56,591 nucleotides of DNA from Clostridium saudiense (GTDB lineage Bacteria > Bacillota > Clostridia > Clostridiales > Clostridiaceae): NCBI RefSeq assembly GCF_000577815.1, contig NZ_CBYM010000024.1, positions 1 to 56,591 of the forward strand, read 5' to 3'. The notes beneath the pieces were generated by a model. It did not search any database. It was not told where the DNA came from and saw only the letters and a program-made list of their open reading frames with translations. Shown here in pieces: positions 17,611 to 25,458 of this stretch (its first letter is position 1; each line of letters begins with the position of its first letter). The translations under genes were made by a program, and so were the position numbers.

Positions 17611-17711
17611 AAAAATCACCTTCTTTTGTTAAAATATTTTTATTTTATACTAAGTTCATAAACAATGAATATATATTCAATTAAATTTCTCTTAATATTC
17701 TCTTAACACAA

Positions 17712-17740
17712 TTACAAAATCTATCATTTAAGTATATAAT
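17712..17740 (+). promoter_or_regulatory. Sigma-A type promoter of the LtaS-like gene
   Basis: The -35 box is TTACAA (17712-17717) and the -10 box is TATAAT (17735-17740), with a 17-base spacer. Transcription would begin near 17747. Confidence 0.6.
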
Positions 17741-17750
17741 ATATTTGATA

Positions 17751-17773
17751 TTCGTTATATATTAATATACGAA
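17751..17773. promoter_or_regulatory. Inverted repeat at the predicted transcription start of the LtaS-like gene
   Basis: TTCGT and ACGAA flank a 13-base AT spacer, centred about 15 bases past the predicted start point. The position suits a repressor site; the regulator is unknown. Confidence 0.35.
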
Positions 17774-17805
17774 ATATATTATTCGAAAGGAGTTATTATT
17801 CTATC

Positions 17806-19581
17806 ATGAAAATAAACTACAAAAATATATTTAAATATTTACTGGTTATTTTATATCCATTAATGATATCTGTTTTGTTAGAATATAATATTTGTCAAAA
17901 TTTCACTGAAACAATGACATTCTTAATAACAAAGCCAAATATCTTATTATTTAATATATTAATATCTGCAATACTATTTATACTAATTTTTCTTATCTTA
18001 AATAAAGCCTGGCTCTCAATGACAATTCATGGTGGAATATTTTATATTCTATCTTGCGTAGAATATTTTAAATATAAAACTAGCGGAAGTCACTTAGTTA
18101 TTAGTGACTTAATAATGACAAAAAATCTAAGTGATGTTGGAAAATTTGCATCATTAAAAATTACTTATCCTTTAGTGCTTAATTTAGTAATTTTAATACT
18201 ATATATAGTTTTTACCTATAAAAATAATTTAATTCTAGGTTTTTCACTAAAAAAGCGTATTTACATTTGTGCTAGTATAAGTGCAATGTTAACTATAGCA
18301 TTAACAACTTCCATCTCAGCAAAAGTATTTTCAGCATTTGAAATAGAAACTAATGTTGCTACTAATATATTAGAAAGTAACGAACAGTTTAGTGATATAG
18401 GATTTTTGCCGTATTTAGCAAAGACTACCTCTGAAAATTTAATGGATATTGTAAATCCACCTGAGAATTATAGTTATGATTCTATAAACGAATTATTTTC
18501 TTCTGAAAATAAAGATTCAGATGATAGTAAAACTACAAATTCAGATAATATAACATCTGATGAAAATAAACCTAATGTTATATTTATTATGTCTGAATCA
18601 TTTAGTGATTTTAGAGTGTTTGATTCTCTTAATATTGATGAAGATATATACTCTGGATTCGACCAAGTAGGATCTGAAGGATATATAGGTAATTGTATTG
18701 TTCCAACCTTTGGAGGATATACAACAAGAACTGAATTTGAATTATTAACTGGTCTCCCAACCTATGCAATTAATACACCATCTGTTCCACAAAACTTACT
18801 AAAAAAGCAAGAAATAATCGATACAATACCTAAATACTTTAAAAATTTAGGATATTCTACTACTTATATTCATCCTTTTAGTAAAAGTTTTTATGATAGA
18901 GAAACTCTTTACTCTCAATATAGCTTTGATAACTTATACTTTGATGATAATATGACAGTAGAAACTACTAAATTTAGAAGGTATATTTCAGATGAAAGTG
19001 TATTTAATCAAATAAAATCAGTACTAGAATCAAGTGATAATCCAAGTTATATTTTTGCTACTACAATGCAAAATCATCAGCCTTACTACGAAGAAACTGC
19101 TGAAGGCGCTGATCAATTATCATACTATTTAGCCGGTATAAAAGAAACAAGTGATACTTTAAGAGAATTTACTAATTGGCTTAAAGATTTTGATGAGGAT
19201 GTTGTTTTAGTATTTGTTGGGGATCATTTCCCATTCTTTACTCCTGATGATGATGTTTATAACAGACTAGGGGTTTCAGATGCTAATTCTGAATTAATCT
19301 ATACTCAAAAATATATTATTTGGAACAATTATAATTCAAGCATTTTAGATAAAGATGATAAAACTATTTCAGCTTTTTATATTCCTTATGTAGTAACTGA
19401 TATGATTGGCAGTGAAGATACAAAGTTTACTAGTACTATGAAAAGTATTATGAATGACTATCCACTTTACTCTCCAAGTGTTCAAAGTTCTAATGAGAGA
19501 AATGCTGAACTTGATTTAATCACTTATGATAGGGTTATCGGTGAAAACTATAGTAATGAAATAGAATCTAATAATAATTAA
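17806..19581 (+). CDS. LTA-synthase family sulfatase-fold protein (phosphoglycerol transferase-like)
   Basis: 591 residues: five N-terminal membrane helices (about 1-180) followed by an extracellular alkaline-phosphatase-superfamily domain. Metal and active-site motifs are NVIFIMSESFSDF (first Glu ligand), FGGYTTRTEFELLTGLP (nucleophile Thr), HPFSKSFYDRETLYSQY and FVGDHFPFF (Asp-His ligands). LtaS-like enzymes move glycerol-phosphate from phosphatidylglycerol to an envelope polymer or glycan. The GGYTTRTEFELLTG form is that of the broader family often found in clostridia, so lipoteichoic acid synthesis itself is only inferred. AAGGAG lies about 13 bases from the ATG, a long spacing with no better start nearby. 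Confidence 0.88.
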   Translation: MKINYKNIFKYLLVILYPLMISVLLEYNICQNFTETMTFLITKPNILLFNILISAILFILIFLILNKAWLSMTIHGGIFYILSCVEYFKYKTSGSHLVISDLIMTKNLSDVGKFASLKITYPLVLNLVILILYIVFTYKNNLILGFSLKKRIYICASISAMLTIALTTSISAKVFSAFEIETNVATNILESNEQFSDIGFLPYLAKTTSENLMDIVNPPENYSYDSINELFSSENKDSDDSKTTNSDNITSDENKPNVIFIMSESFSDFRVFDSLNIDEDIYSGFDQVGSEGYIGNCIVPTFGGYTTRTEFELLTGLPTYAINTPSVPQNLLKKQEIIDTIPKYFKNLGYSTTYIHPFSKSFYDRETLYSQYSFDNLYFDDNMTVETTKFRRYISDESVFNQIKSVLESSDNPSYIFATTMQNHQPYYEETAEGADQLSYYLAGIKETSDTLREFTNWLKDFDEDVVLVFVGDHFPFFTPDDDVYNRLGVSDANSELIYTQKYIIWNNYNSSILDKDDKTISAFYIPYVVTDMIGSEDTKFTSTMKSIMNDYPLYSPSVQSSNERNAELDLITYDRVIGENYSNEIESNNN

Positions 19582-19615
19582 TATATTTTTACATTTAATA
19601 ATATTATATAATAAA

Positions 19616-19659
19616 AATAAACTTAGCTGGTAACTTTATAATTACCTGCTAAGTTTATT
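19616..19659. terminator. Bidirectional hairpin terminator
   Basis: AATAAACTTAGC-T-GGTAA pairs with TTACC-T-GCTAAGTTTATT between the convergent LtaS-like and GH43 genes. Confidence 0.8.
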
Positions 19660-19665
19660 TGCACT

Positions 19666-20604
19666 TTAACTAAATATTATATTTCCATTATTATCATAAC
19701 TTAATTTCTTAATAAAAGTATGTCTATTTGGATCATATAATGGATCTCCTACTATATCTTTATAATTTCTAGCATGATATACCAACATATCTGTTTTTCC
19801 ATCCTCTGAAACAGTAAAACAACTATGACCTGGTCCGTATATTTCCTTTTCTTCATCAGTCTTAAAAACTGGTGTTTCTGATTTATGCCAAGAATCTTTA
19901 TTTAATAAATCACTATTTTCATCAGCTATTAGAACTCCCATACAATAATTAAAATCAGTTGCACTTGCTGAATATGAAATGAATATCTTACCATTTCTAT
20001 TTATAACAGCAGGCCCTTCATTAACAAGGAAGCCTATCTTTTCCCAATCATACTCTGGCTCTGTAATCATTACTTGTTTTCCTTCAATTGTCCAAGGATT
20101 ACTCATTTTTGCAATATATAAATTTGAATTTCCACATATATTAGGATCTTTTTGAGCCCAAACTAAGTATCTAATTCCTTTATGTTCAAAAGTAGTAGCA
20201 TCTAATGCAAATGACTCCCAATTAGTTTTTAATTGCCCTTTTTCTACCCACGATCCTTCTAATGGATTTTCACTTTCATTTTCTAAAACAAATATCCTAT
20301 GATCAAATAATCCTTCTTTAGTTTCAGTCGTTCTAGCAGCTGCAAAATATACATACCATTTTCCATCGATATAATGAATTTCTGGTGCCCATATATTTGC
20401 ACTTAACATTCCTTCTTTATGCTTTCTCCACACAGTTACTGCTTCCGATTCTGCTAATCCATTTATAGTTTTTGATCTTCTTATTTCAATTCTATCATAT
20501 TCTGGAACAGATGCTGTAAAATAATAATATCCATCTGTATGTTTATATATCCATGGATCTGCCCTTTGTAATATAATAGGTTTTACGATTTCTTTAACTG
20601 CCAT
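19666..20604 (-). CDS. Glycoside hydrolase family 43 (arabinosidase/xylosidase type)
   Basis: A 312-residue five-bladed propeller enzyme without signal peptide, so cytoplasmic. The three GH43 catalytic carboxylates can be placed: base Asp16 in LQRADPWIY, pKa-modulating Asp near 134 in SFALDATTFEH and acid Glu near 196 in GFLVNEGPAVI. SANIWAPEIHYIDGKWYVYF is the usual second-blade sequence. It likely removes terminal arabinofuranosyl or xylosyl units from imported oligosaccharides. The ATG at 20604 follows GGAGGT closely; a longer frame overlaps that site. The regulator gene ends 29 bases upstream, so the two form an operon. Confidence 0.92.
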   Translation of the reverse strand: MAVKEIVKPIILQRADPWIYKHTDGYYYFTASVPEYDRIEIRRSKTINGLAESEAVTVWRKHKEGMLSANIWAPEIHYIDGKWYVYFAAARTTETKEGLFDHRIFVLENESENPLEGSWVEKGQLKTNWESFALDATTFEHKGIRYLVWAQKDPNICGNSNLYIAKMSNPWTIEGKQVMITEPEYDWEKIGFLVNEGPAVINRNGKIFISYSASATDFNYCMGVLIADENSDLLNKDSWHKSETPVFKTDEEKEIYGPGHSCFTVSEDGKTDMLVYHARNYKDIVGDPLYDPNRHTFIKKLSYDNNGNIIFS

Positions 20605-20633
20605 AATGACCTCCATTTCTAATACCACTCTTT

Positions 20634-21572
20634 TTACTCTTTAATTTTGTCGTATTCCAATTTCATTACAATATCTTGTGGATAATCTCCAAAACTCTTA
20701 CCAAAAATACTTATCCCCCCGATATTTTTTGCTTCTTCCTTTATACCAATTTTTACACTTATATAATCATTATCTTCTAATTTAAATTCACTAATTTTTT
20801 TATCTGATAATTTCATATTATCAATATAAGTACCATCTTTTTTGATTCTCCAGTATTTCAAAAGCCCATATTGATTAATATTATCAGGCCACCATTGTGG
20901 ATTATTTTTCCCTCTTCTTCCTCCAAAATCTCCTGGGCTAGTCCAAGTCCCTACTTCTATATCATTTACCCATAATGTTATATCTGAAGGCCAATCATTC
21001 CTATAAAATGGTGCTTCTGAACACATTTCAATTGAAAGTTCTAACATTGTTATATTAGAATTTTTTATAGATTCATATGGAAATTTATATTCTATATATC
21101 CTTTATAAAACCATAACAATTGTGCATTAACTTTTTCAGGATAATAAAAACTGCTTGGCTTATCAAATTTACCTATGCTTCCTTTCTCTCCGACTAATCC
21201 ACAAGATGGTTTTACAATACAATCACTATAACTTCCTATTGGCATATTTATATATATACTATTTTCTAGTGCCCTACTTTGTTTACTATCTAAGTTAATA
21301 ATTACATCTCTACATGATTTACTACTAACCTTCATCGAACCTCTAATTCCTGGTTGTAACTCTGTCATTACTAAACCAGCTTCTTCTAATATTTTAATAT
21401 TCAAAGCTGTTGTAGATACTGGCATATCTAGCTTCTCCGCTATTTCATTTACATTTAAGCACCCATCATCTAATAACTCTAAAATATTAATTCTAGCCTC
21501 ATTTGCTAATGCTTTAATAACACTAAGCATCTCATTTTTATCACTATAACTTAGTTCAATTTCCTTTAACAT
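20634..21572 (-). CDS. ArsR-type HTH regulator with large C-terminal beta domain
   Basis: 312 residues. The first 85 or so form a winged helix of ArsR type (VIKALANEARINILELLDDG, NVNEIAEKLDMPVSTTALN, ILEEAGLV). The remaining 220 are rich in beta-forming and aromatic residues (SFYYPEKVNAQLLWFYKGYI; FYRNDWPSDITLWVNDIEVG; GGRRGKNNPQWWPDNINQYG) and look like a jelly-roll ligand-binding domain. Ordinary ArsR proteins are near 100 residues. Its partner gene encodes the GH43 enzyme, so the C-terminal part probably senses an arabinoside or related sugar. It may bind the TAGTACA/ATTGTAA element upstream. The architecture is read from sequence; the ligand is inference. Confidence 0.8.
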   Translation of the reverse strand: MLKEIELSYSDKNEMLSVIKALANEARINILELLDDGCLNVNEIAEKLDMPVSTTALNIKILEEAGLVMTELQPGIRGSMKVSSKSCRDVIINLDSKQSRALENSIYINMPIGSYSDCIVKPSCGLVGEKGSIGKFDKPSSFYYPEKVNAQLLWFYKGYIEYKFPYESIKNSNITMLELSIEMCSEAPFYRNDWPSDITLWVNDIEVGTWTSPGDFGGRRGKNNPQWWPDNINQYGLLKYWRIKKDGTYIDNMKLSDKKISEFKLEDNDYISVKIGIKEEAKNIGGISIFGKSFGDYPQDIVMKLEYDKIKE

Positions 21573-21662
21573 TCTGCGACACTCCTTCTTGTAAACACCA
21601 CTTTTTAATTTTTATTAATATTAATCTGCAAGTAAATTACAAAGCGATTTAAAAAACTACTA

Positions 21663-21682
21663 TAGTACACTAATAATTGTAA
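21663..21682. promoter_or_regulatory. Candidate operator upstream of the ArsR-type regulator/GH43 operon
   Basis: TAGTACA-N6-ATTGTAA. It lies between a possible minus-strand -35 (TTGGAT) and -10 (TATAGT). The same half-sites, with a five-base gap, overlap the -10 of the binding-protein gene at 25263-25281. Confidence 0.4.
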
Positions 21683-21712
21683 ATCCAAGATGCTCAGCAA
21701 ATATATTTACCT

Positions 21713-21845
21713 TTATTTTTTTCCTAATCTTATTACATTACAAGATGCTTTACCTAATTGAAAAGTAATAATACCCTCACTTAGTTAAATCTATTTCTGA
21801 AATCTTAAAATCTTTATTTATTATCATTTTAGCTTTTTTGCTCAT
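21713..21845 (-). pseudogene. Ghost of a GH51 alpha-L-arabinofuranosidase: both ends kept, middle deleted
   Basis: Reading down from an ATG at 21845 gives MSKKAKMIINKDFKISEID, then LTK and a stop (21777). This is the typical GH51 N-terminus, which normally continues into the GSFIEHLGRAVYGGIYEP region. In another frame, ending at 21713, the sequence reads IITFQLGKASCNVIRLGKK and stops, which matches the usual GH51 C-terminus (LPKASWNVIRLGK type). About 1.4 kb of the gene is missing between them. AAGG precedes the ATG at six bases, and the ATG lies 21 bases past the stop of the permease gene, so the intact gene was once the last member of the transporter operon. Confidence 0.75.
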
Positions 21846-21866
21846 AAGGTACCTTACTCTTCCGCT

Positions 21867-22760
21867 TTATCCCTTTACAGCTCCTGCTGTCATACCATCA
21901 ACAAAGTATTTTTGGAAACATAAGAATATTATTAATACTGGAATTACTGAGAAGAATGATCCTACTATCAATAAATCATAGTTGTTTCCATATGGTGTTA
22001 GCAATGTATTTAAACCTATTGGTAAAGTAAATTTTGTATCTGTTTTTAAGACTAATAAAGGCCATAATAAATTATTCCAAGCACCCATAGTATTTAATAT
22101 TGCCATTGCAGCAAATGCTGGTTTCATAATCGGAATAATAATTCTAAAGAATATACCATATTCTGAAGCACCATCTATTCTACCGGCACTAATTAAATCT
22201 TTTGGTATCCCTAATAAATATTGCCTAAAGAAAAATACTGTAGATGCACTAGTTATACCTGGCAATACGATACCCGTATAAGTATCAATAAGACCCATAT
22301 CAATTATTTGACTATACATAGGCACCATTAATATTTCAAAAGGAACCATCATAACAAATAATACGCAAATAAATAGAAAATTTTTACCCTTAAAATCATA
22401 CATTGCAAATCCATATCCTACTGCTGCACATACAAATAATGTAACTATTACTGATACTGCTGTTAAAAACAAACTGTTAAAGAACCATGTAAAATATTGA
22501 TGCTGACCAGTAAATAAGAATATAAAGTTATCTAAGGACATCTTATCAAATTCTAACTTTAAGTTTATTCCATAACGTATTAAATCATTACCTGGCTTAA
22601 ATGAAGAAATAACTAAAATGTAAAATGGAATAAGTATAATAACTGATAAAATTGCGAATAAGACAAATATCAATACTTGTAATGCTAAACGTTTCTTATT
22701 TCTTGTAACTTGTTTCTTTATTGGTTTTTCTATATCTCTTGATACTTCTAAAGTAGACAT
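21867..22760 (-). CDS. Sugar ABC transporter permease, MalG-like
   Basis: A 297-residue inner-membrane subunit of a CUT1 carbohydrate importer. Six hydrophobic helices follow a basic N-terminal tail. The EAA loop is SAGRIDGASEYGIFFRIIIP (about 194-213), and the C-terminus ends FVDGMTAGAVKG as in MalG-type subunits. It starts three bases after the partner permease stops. The two form a heterodimeric channel for the binding protein encoded upstream. The substrate is inferred to be arabino-oligosaccharides from the enzymes on both sides. Confidence 0.94.
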   Translation of the reverse strand: MSTLEVSRDIEKPIKKQVTRNKKRLALQVLIFVLFAILSVIILIPFYILVISSFKPGNDLIRYGINLKLEFDKMSLDNFIFLFTGQHQYFTWFFNSLFLTAVSVIVTLFVCAAVGYGFAMYDFKGKNFLFICVLFVMMVPFEILMVPMYSQIIDMGLIDTYTGIVLPGITSASTVFFFRQYLLGIPKDLISAGRIDGASEYGIFFRIIIPIMKPAFAAMAILNTMGAWNNLLWPLLVLKTDTKFTLPIGLNTLLTPYGNNYDLLIVGSFFSVIPVLIIFLCFQKYFVDGMTAGAVKG

Positions 22761-22763
22761 TGC

Positions 22764-23657
22764 TTATCCCTCCTCCTTTGAAAATGTTCCATTTAATTTT
22801 AATTGAATCATATTAATTGTCATTGCAATAATAAATAGTATAATTCCAACTGCAGATGCATAACCCATTGCATTCTTTTCAATACCTTGTCTATATAAAT
22901 ATCCTACGATTGTAAGACCTATGTTCTTAGGTGAAGAATTTCCTCCCCAAATCATATAACTTTCTGTAAACATTGCTAATCCAGCATAAATAGAAATAGT
23001 TAATACATAAACTATTGTTGGCTTTAATTGTGGAACAGTTATATAAAAGAATTTTTGTACTGCGTTTGCACCATCAATATCTGCTGATTCATAAAGTTCA
23101 TCAGGTATGTTCTTAAGTCCTGATAAGAAATATAACATATTAACACCTGTCCATCTCCAGCATGCTAATAATAATAATGCGAAAAATCCAGTTCCTGCAC
23201 CTTTTAACCATTTTATAGGATCCATTCCAAAGAAACCTATAATAGAGTTCATTACTGCACCATCTAATTCACTAAATGCTAATCTAAAAATTGTACCAGC
23301 AACAACTACAGATGTTAATGCAGGTAAATAAAGAGCTGATTTAAAGAATTCTCTTCCTTTTGCAAATTTACTATTTAAAACTGTAGCTAATAACATTGGA
23401 ATTGGTATTAATAAAACCAATGTCCAAAGCATGTATTTCATACTATTCATAATAGCTTTAAGAAATACTTTATCACCTAATAATCTACTATAATTATCAA
23501 AACCAACCCATTCAGTTATTCCTGGTAAAACTGATTGAAAGCTCATTATTATTGTTCTTGCCATAGGTGATATAAAGAAAACTAAAAATATAATTATAAA
23601 TGGTAATATAAATACATATGGAGCAACCTTTTTATTATATATAAATCTTTTTACCAC
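22764..23657 (-). CDS. Sugar ABC transporter permease, MalF/UgpA-like
   Basis: A 297-residue partner permease with six helices. The EAA loop reads YESADIDGANAVQKFFYITVP (about 191-211). The N-terminal VAPYVFILPFIIIFLVFFISP is the common first helix of this subfamily. It lies between the binding-protein gene (73 bases upstream) and the MalG-like permease (three bases downstream), in one transcript. No ATPase gene is present in the locus, so the channel probably depends on a shared MsmX/UgpC-like ATPase encoded elsewhere. Confidence 0.94.
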   Translation of the reverse strand: MVKRFIYNKKVAPYVFILPFIIIFLVFFISPMARTIIMSFQSVLPGITEWVGFDNYSRLLGDKVFLKAIMNSMKYMLWTLVLLIPIPMLLATVLNSKFAKGREFFKSALYLPALTSVVVAGTIFRLAFSELDGAVMNSIIGFFGMDPIKWLKGAGTGFFALLLLACWRWTGVNMLYFLSGLKNIPDELYESADIDGANAVQKFFYITVPQLKPTIVYVLTISIYAGLAMFTESYMIWGGNSSPKNIGLTIVGYLYRQGIEKNAMGYASAVGIILFIIAMTINMIQLKLNGTFSKEEG

Positions 23658-23730
23658 TTTGTTACCTCCCTCTATAAATTATGCAAAACCCATCTCCTAT
23701 GATGGATTTTGCATTTATTAAAAAATATTA

Positions 23731-25137
23731 TTATTGAATTGCGTTATCAACTTCATCCTTAGCATAATCTAAAGCATCTTGTACACTTTCTCCATCTTCG
23801 AATATACTATTTAAAGTTGTAGTACAGAATACTTCATTAATTGAAGGGCTATTAGCAACAACTTTGCATAATCCAATTTCATCTCTTATTTCTTTTAAAA
23901 CATCAAAAGGATTGTTTTGGAAGTATTGAACATATTGGTTATCTGGATTATTAGTAACTTCTTCGTTATCCCAAACAGCAGTGTTAACTGGATCAAAGCC
24001 TAGTATTTCCCAAACCTTTATATTACCTTCTTCTGAAAGCTTAGCAAATGCTAAGAATTCTTTAGCTAAATCCTTAGCTTCACATTGGTTAGTAACAACA
24101 GTACCAGTACCTCCCCCACCAACTGAGCGGTCTTGACCTTCTTCAAAAACAGGAGCTGGAGCTATAGCAATTTTACCTGATAACTCTGGCATATAGTTAA
24201 TAAATCTTGACATATACCACATTGGCATAATAGCACAAGCATAATTTCCATTGTTGTATTCACCAAAAGCTTCTTCATTATCAGGTTGTCCACCTGCAAT
24301 TGTTGCAATAGCATTACTATCTTGAAGATCCTTTAATGTTGTTAGCACCTTTTCCATTTCAGGTGTATCAATTTGTGGATTACCTTTATCATCAGTATAA
24401 TCACTTCCAAGTTCTGATATCATTAATGATTCAGTCCATATAGAACCTGTATCAGCTGTTCCTAAATATTTTCCAGTAGCATCATAATATTTACTACCTG
24501 CTTCTTTAAAGTCATCCCAAGTTTTAATTGTTGTATAATCAATACCTGCAGCTTCTAATAATTCAGTATTATAGAATGCAACTGTTGCTCCAACATGTGT
24601 TGGTAAACCATATACTTCTCCATCTGAACTATAAAGATTAAGTCTTGATTCAACTATAGAATCTTTATAAGGTTCAACTACATCTGTTAAAGTTTCTAAT
24701 TGTGGTACACCTTTTAAGAAATTAGGAAATTGTCCAACTTCAATATCACATAAATCTGGAGCACCCTTTCCTGCTAATAATGAAGATTGTAATTTAGTAT
24801 GCATATCTCCATAAGGTAAAACTGTTAATTTTAAATTAATTGTCTTATCTGGATTTTGCTCATTCCACTCTTTAACCATTTCTTGATAAAACTGAGCATG
24901 TAATTCAACGAATGTCCACATTTCAAGTTCAGTACCATTTTCATCACCTGCTGTTAATATTTGTGCTTCCTCTTCTGAAGACTCATCTGAAGTTTCATCA
25001 CTATCAGATTCACTTGAAGAGTTCGAACTTCCAGTACCACTATTACCACTTGATCCACATCCAACCATTAACCCCGTAGTTACTGATGTGGCTAGTATTA
25101 ATCCCATTAACCTCTTAAACGTTTTCATCTTAACCAT
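23731..25137 (-). CDS. Sugar-binding lipoprotein of the arabinoside ABC importer
   Basis: A 468-residue extracellular solute-binding protein of family 1. The signal peptide ends in the lipobox LMVGC (Cys26), so it is lipid-anchored; a Ser/Gly/Glu linker of about 45 residues follows. The mature fold shows LEMWTFVELHAQFYQEMVKEW and later NYACAIMPMWYMSRF, which are typical. The ATG at 25137 lies after GGAGGG; a longer frame starts seven codons earlier, with the ribosome site inside it. It heads the transporter operon. A sigma-A promoter with an overlapping palindrome lies upstream, and a TTAAACGTTTTC box falls just inside the gene. Confidence 0.93.
   Translation of the reverse strand: MVKMKTFKRLMGLILATSVTTGLMVGCGSSGNSGTGSSNSSSESDSDETSDESSEEEAQILTAGDENGTELEMWTFVELHAQFYQEMVKEWNEQNPDKTINLKLTVLPYGDMHTKLQSSLLAGKGAPDLCDIEVGQFPNFLKGVPQLETLTDVVEPYKDSIVESRLNLYSSDGEVYGLPTHVGATVAFYNTELLEAAGIDYTTIKTWDDFKEAGSKYYDATGKYLGTADTGSIWTESLMISELGSDYTDDKGNPQIDTPEMEKVLTTLKDLQDSNAIATIAGGQPDNEEAFGEYNNGNYACAIMPMWYMSRFINYMPELSGKIAIAPAPVFEEGQDRSVGGGGTGTVVTNQCEAKDLAKEFLAFAKLSEEGNIKVWEILGFDPVNTAVWDNEEVTNNPDNQYVQYFQNNPFDVLKEIRDEIGLCKVVANSPSINEVFCTTTLNSIFEDGESVQDALDYAKDEVDNAIQ
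25115..25126. promoter_or_regulatory. LacI-type half-palindrome box inside the start of the binding-protein gene
   Basis: TTAAACGTTTTC matches the LacI-gene operator at 28714-28725 in 11 of 12 bases. It lies 11-22 bases inside the coding region and could act as a roadblock operator or catabolite site. It also encodes ordinary Lys-Thr-Phe-Lys codons, so chance is possible. Confidence 0.35.
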
Positions 25138-25261
25138 AATATCCCTCCATAAATACATAATATATATTACAAAAGCTATTGCTTATGTAGACATTTAATA
25201 AATTTCCACCCTTTTTTCCTTACATACTTTTATCCAATTATTTTATTTTCATTTTCTTGAA

Positions 25262-25285
25262 TTAGTACAATATTATTGTAACTAA
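25262..25285. promoter_or_regulatory. Operator-like palindrome overlapping the -10 of the binding-protein promoter
   Basis: TTAGTACAATA-T-TATTGTA-ACTAA is a near-perfect inverted repeat covering the -10 hexamer. The position favours repression. The core TAGTACA-N5-ATTGTAA recurs near the ArsR-type regulator gene. Confidence 0.5.
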
Positions 25286-25304
25286 TAGCACCTAATATTG
25301 TCAA
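25275..25304 (-). promoter_or_regulatory. Sigma-A type promoter of the sugar transporter operon
   Basis: On the minus strand there is a consensus -35 TTGACA (25299-25304), an 18-base spacer and a -10 TACAAT (25275-25280). This leaves a leader of about 130 bases before the ATG at 25137. Confidence 0.6.
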
Positions 25305-25379
25305 TACATTTCCAGTTATTTTTTCCAAAACATTGAAAATATTTTCTGCATTTTATTGACAATTAATTAAAAATCTAAA

Positions 25380-25395
25380 TATTGTACTTACAATA
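25380..25395. promoter_or_regulatory. Second palindrome upstream of the transporter promoter
   Basis: TATTGTA-CT-TACAATA is a perfect 16-base inverted repeat about 80 bases upstream of the -35 box. It shares the ATTGTA/TACAAT half-sites with the site at 25262-25285. The spacing would permit DNA looping or upstream activation. Confidence 0.35.
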
Positions 25396-25458
25396 ATATT
25401 TATAATTATTTTTTAAAATAATAATAATCCATATTATACTTACATTTCAATATTGGAT

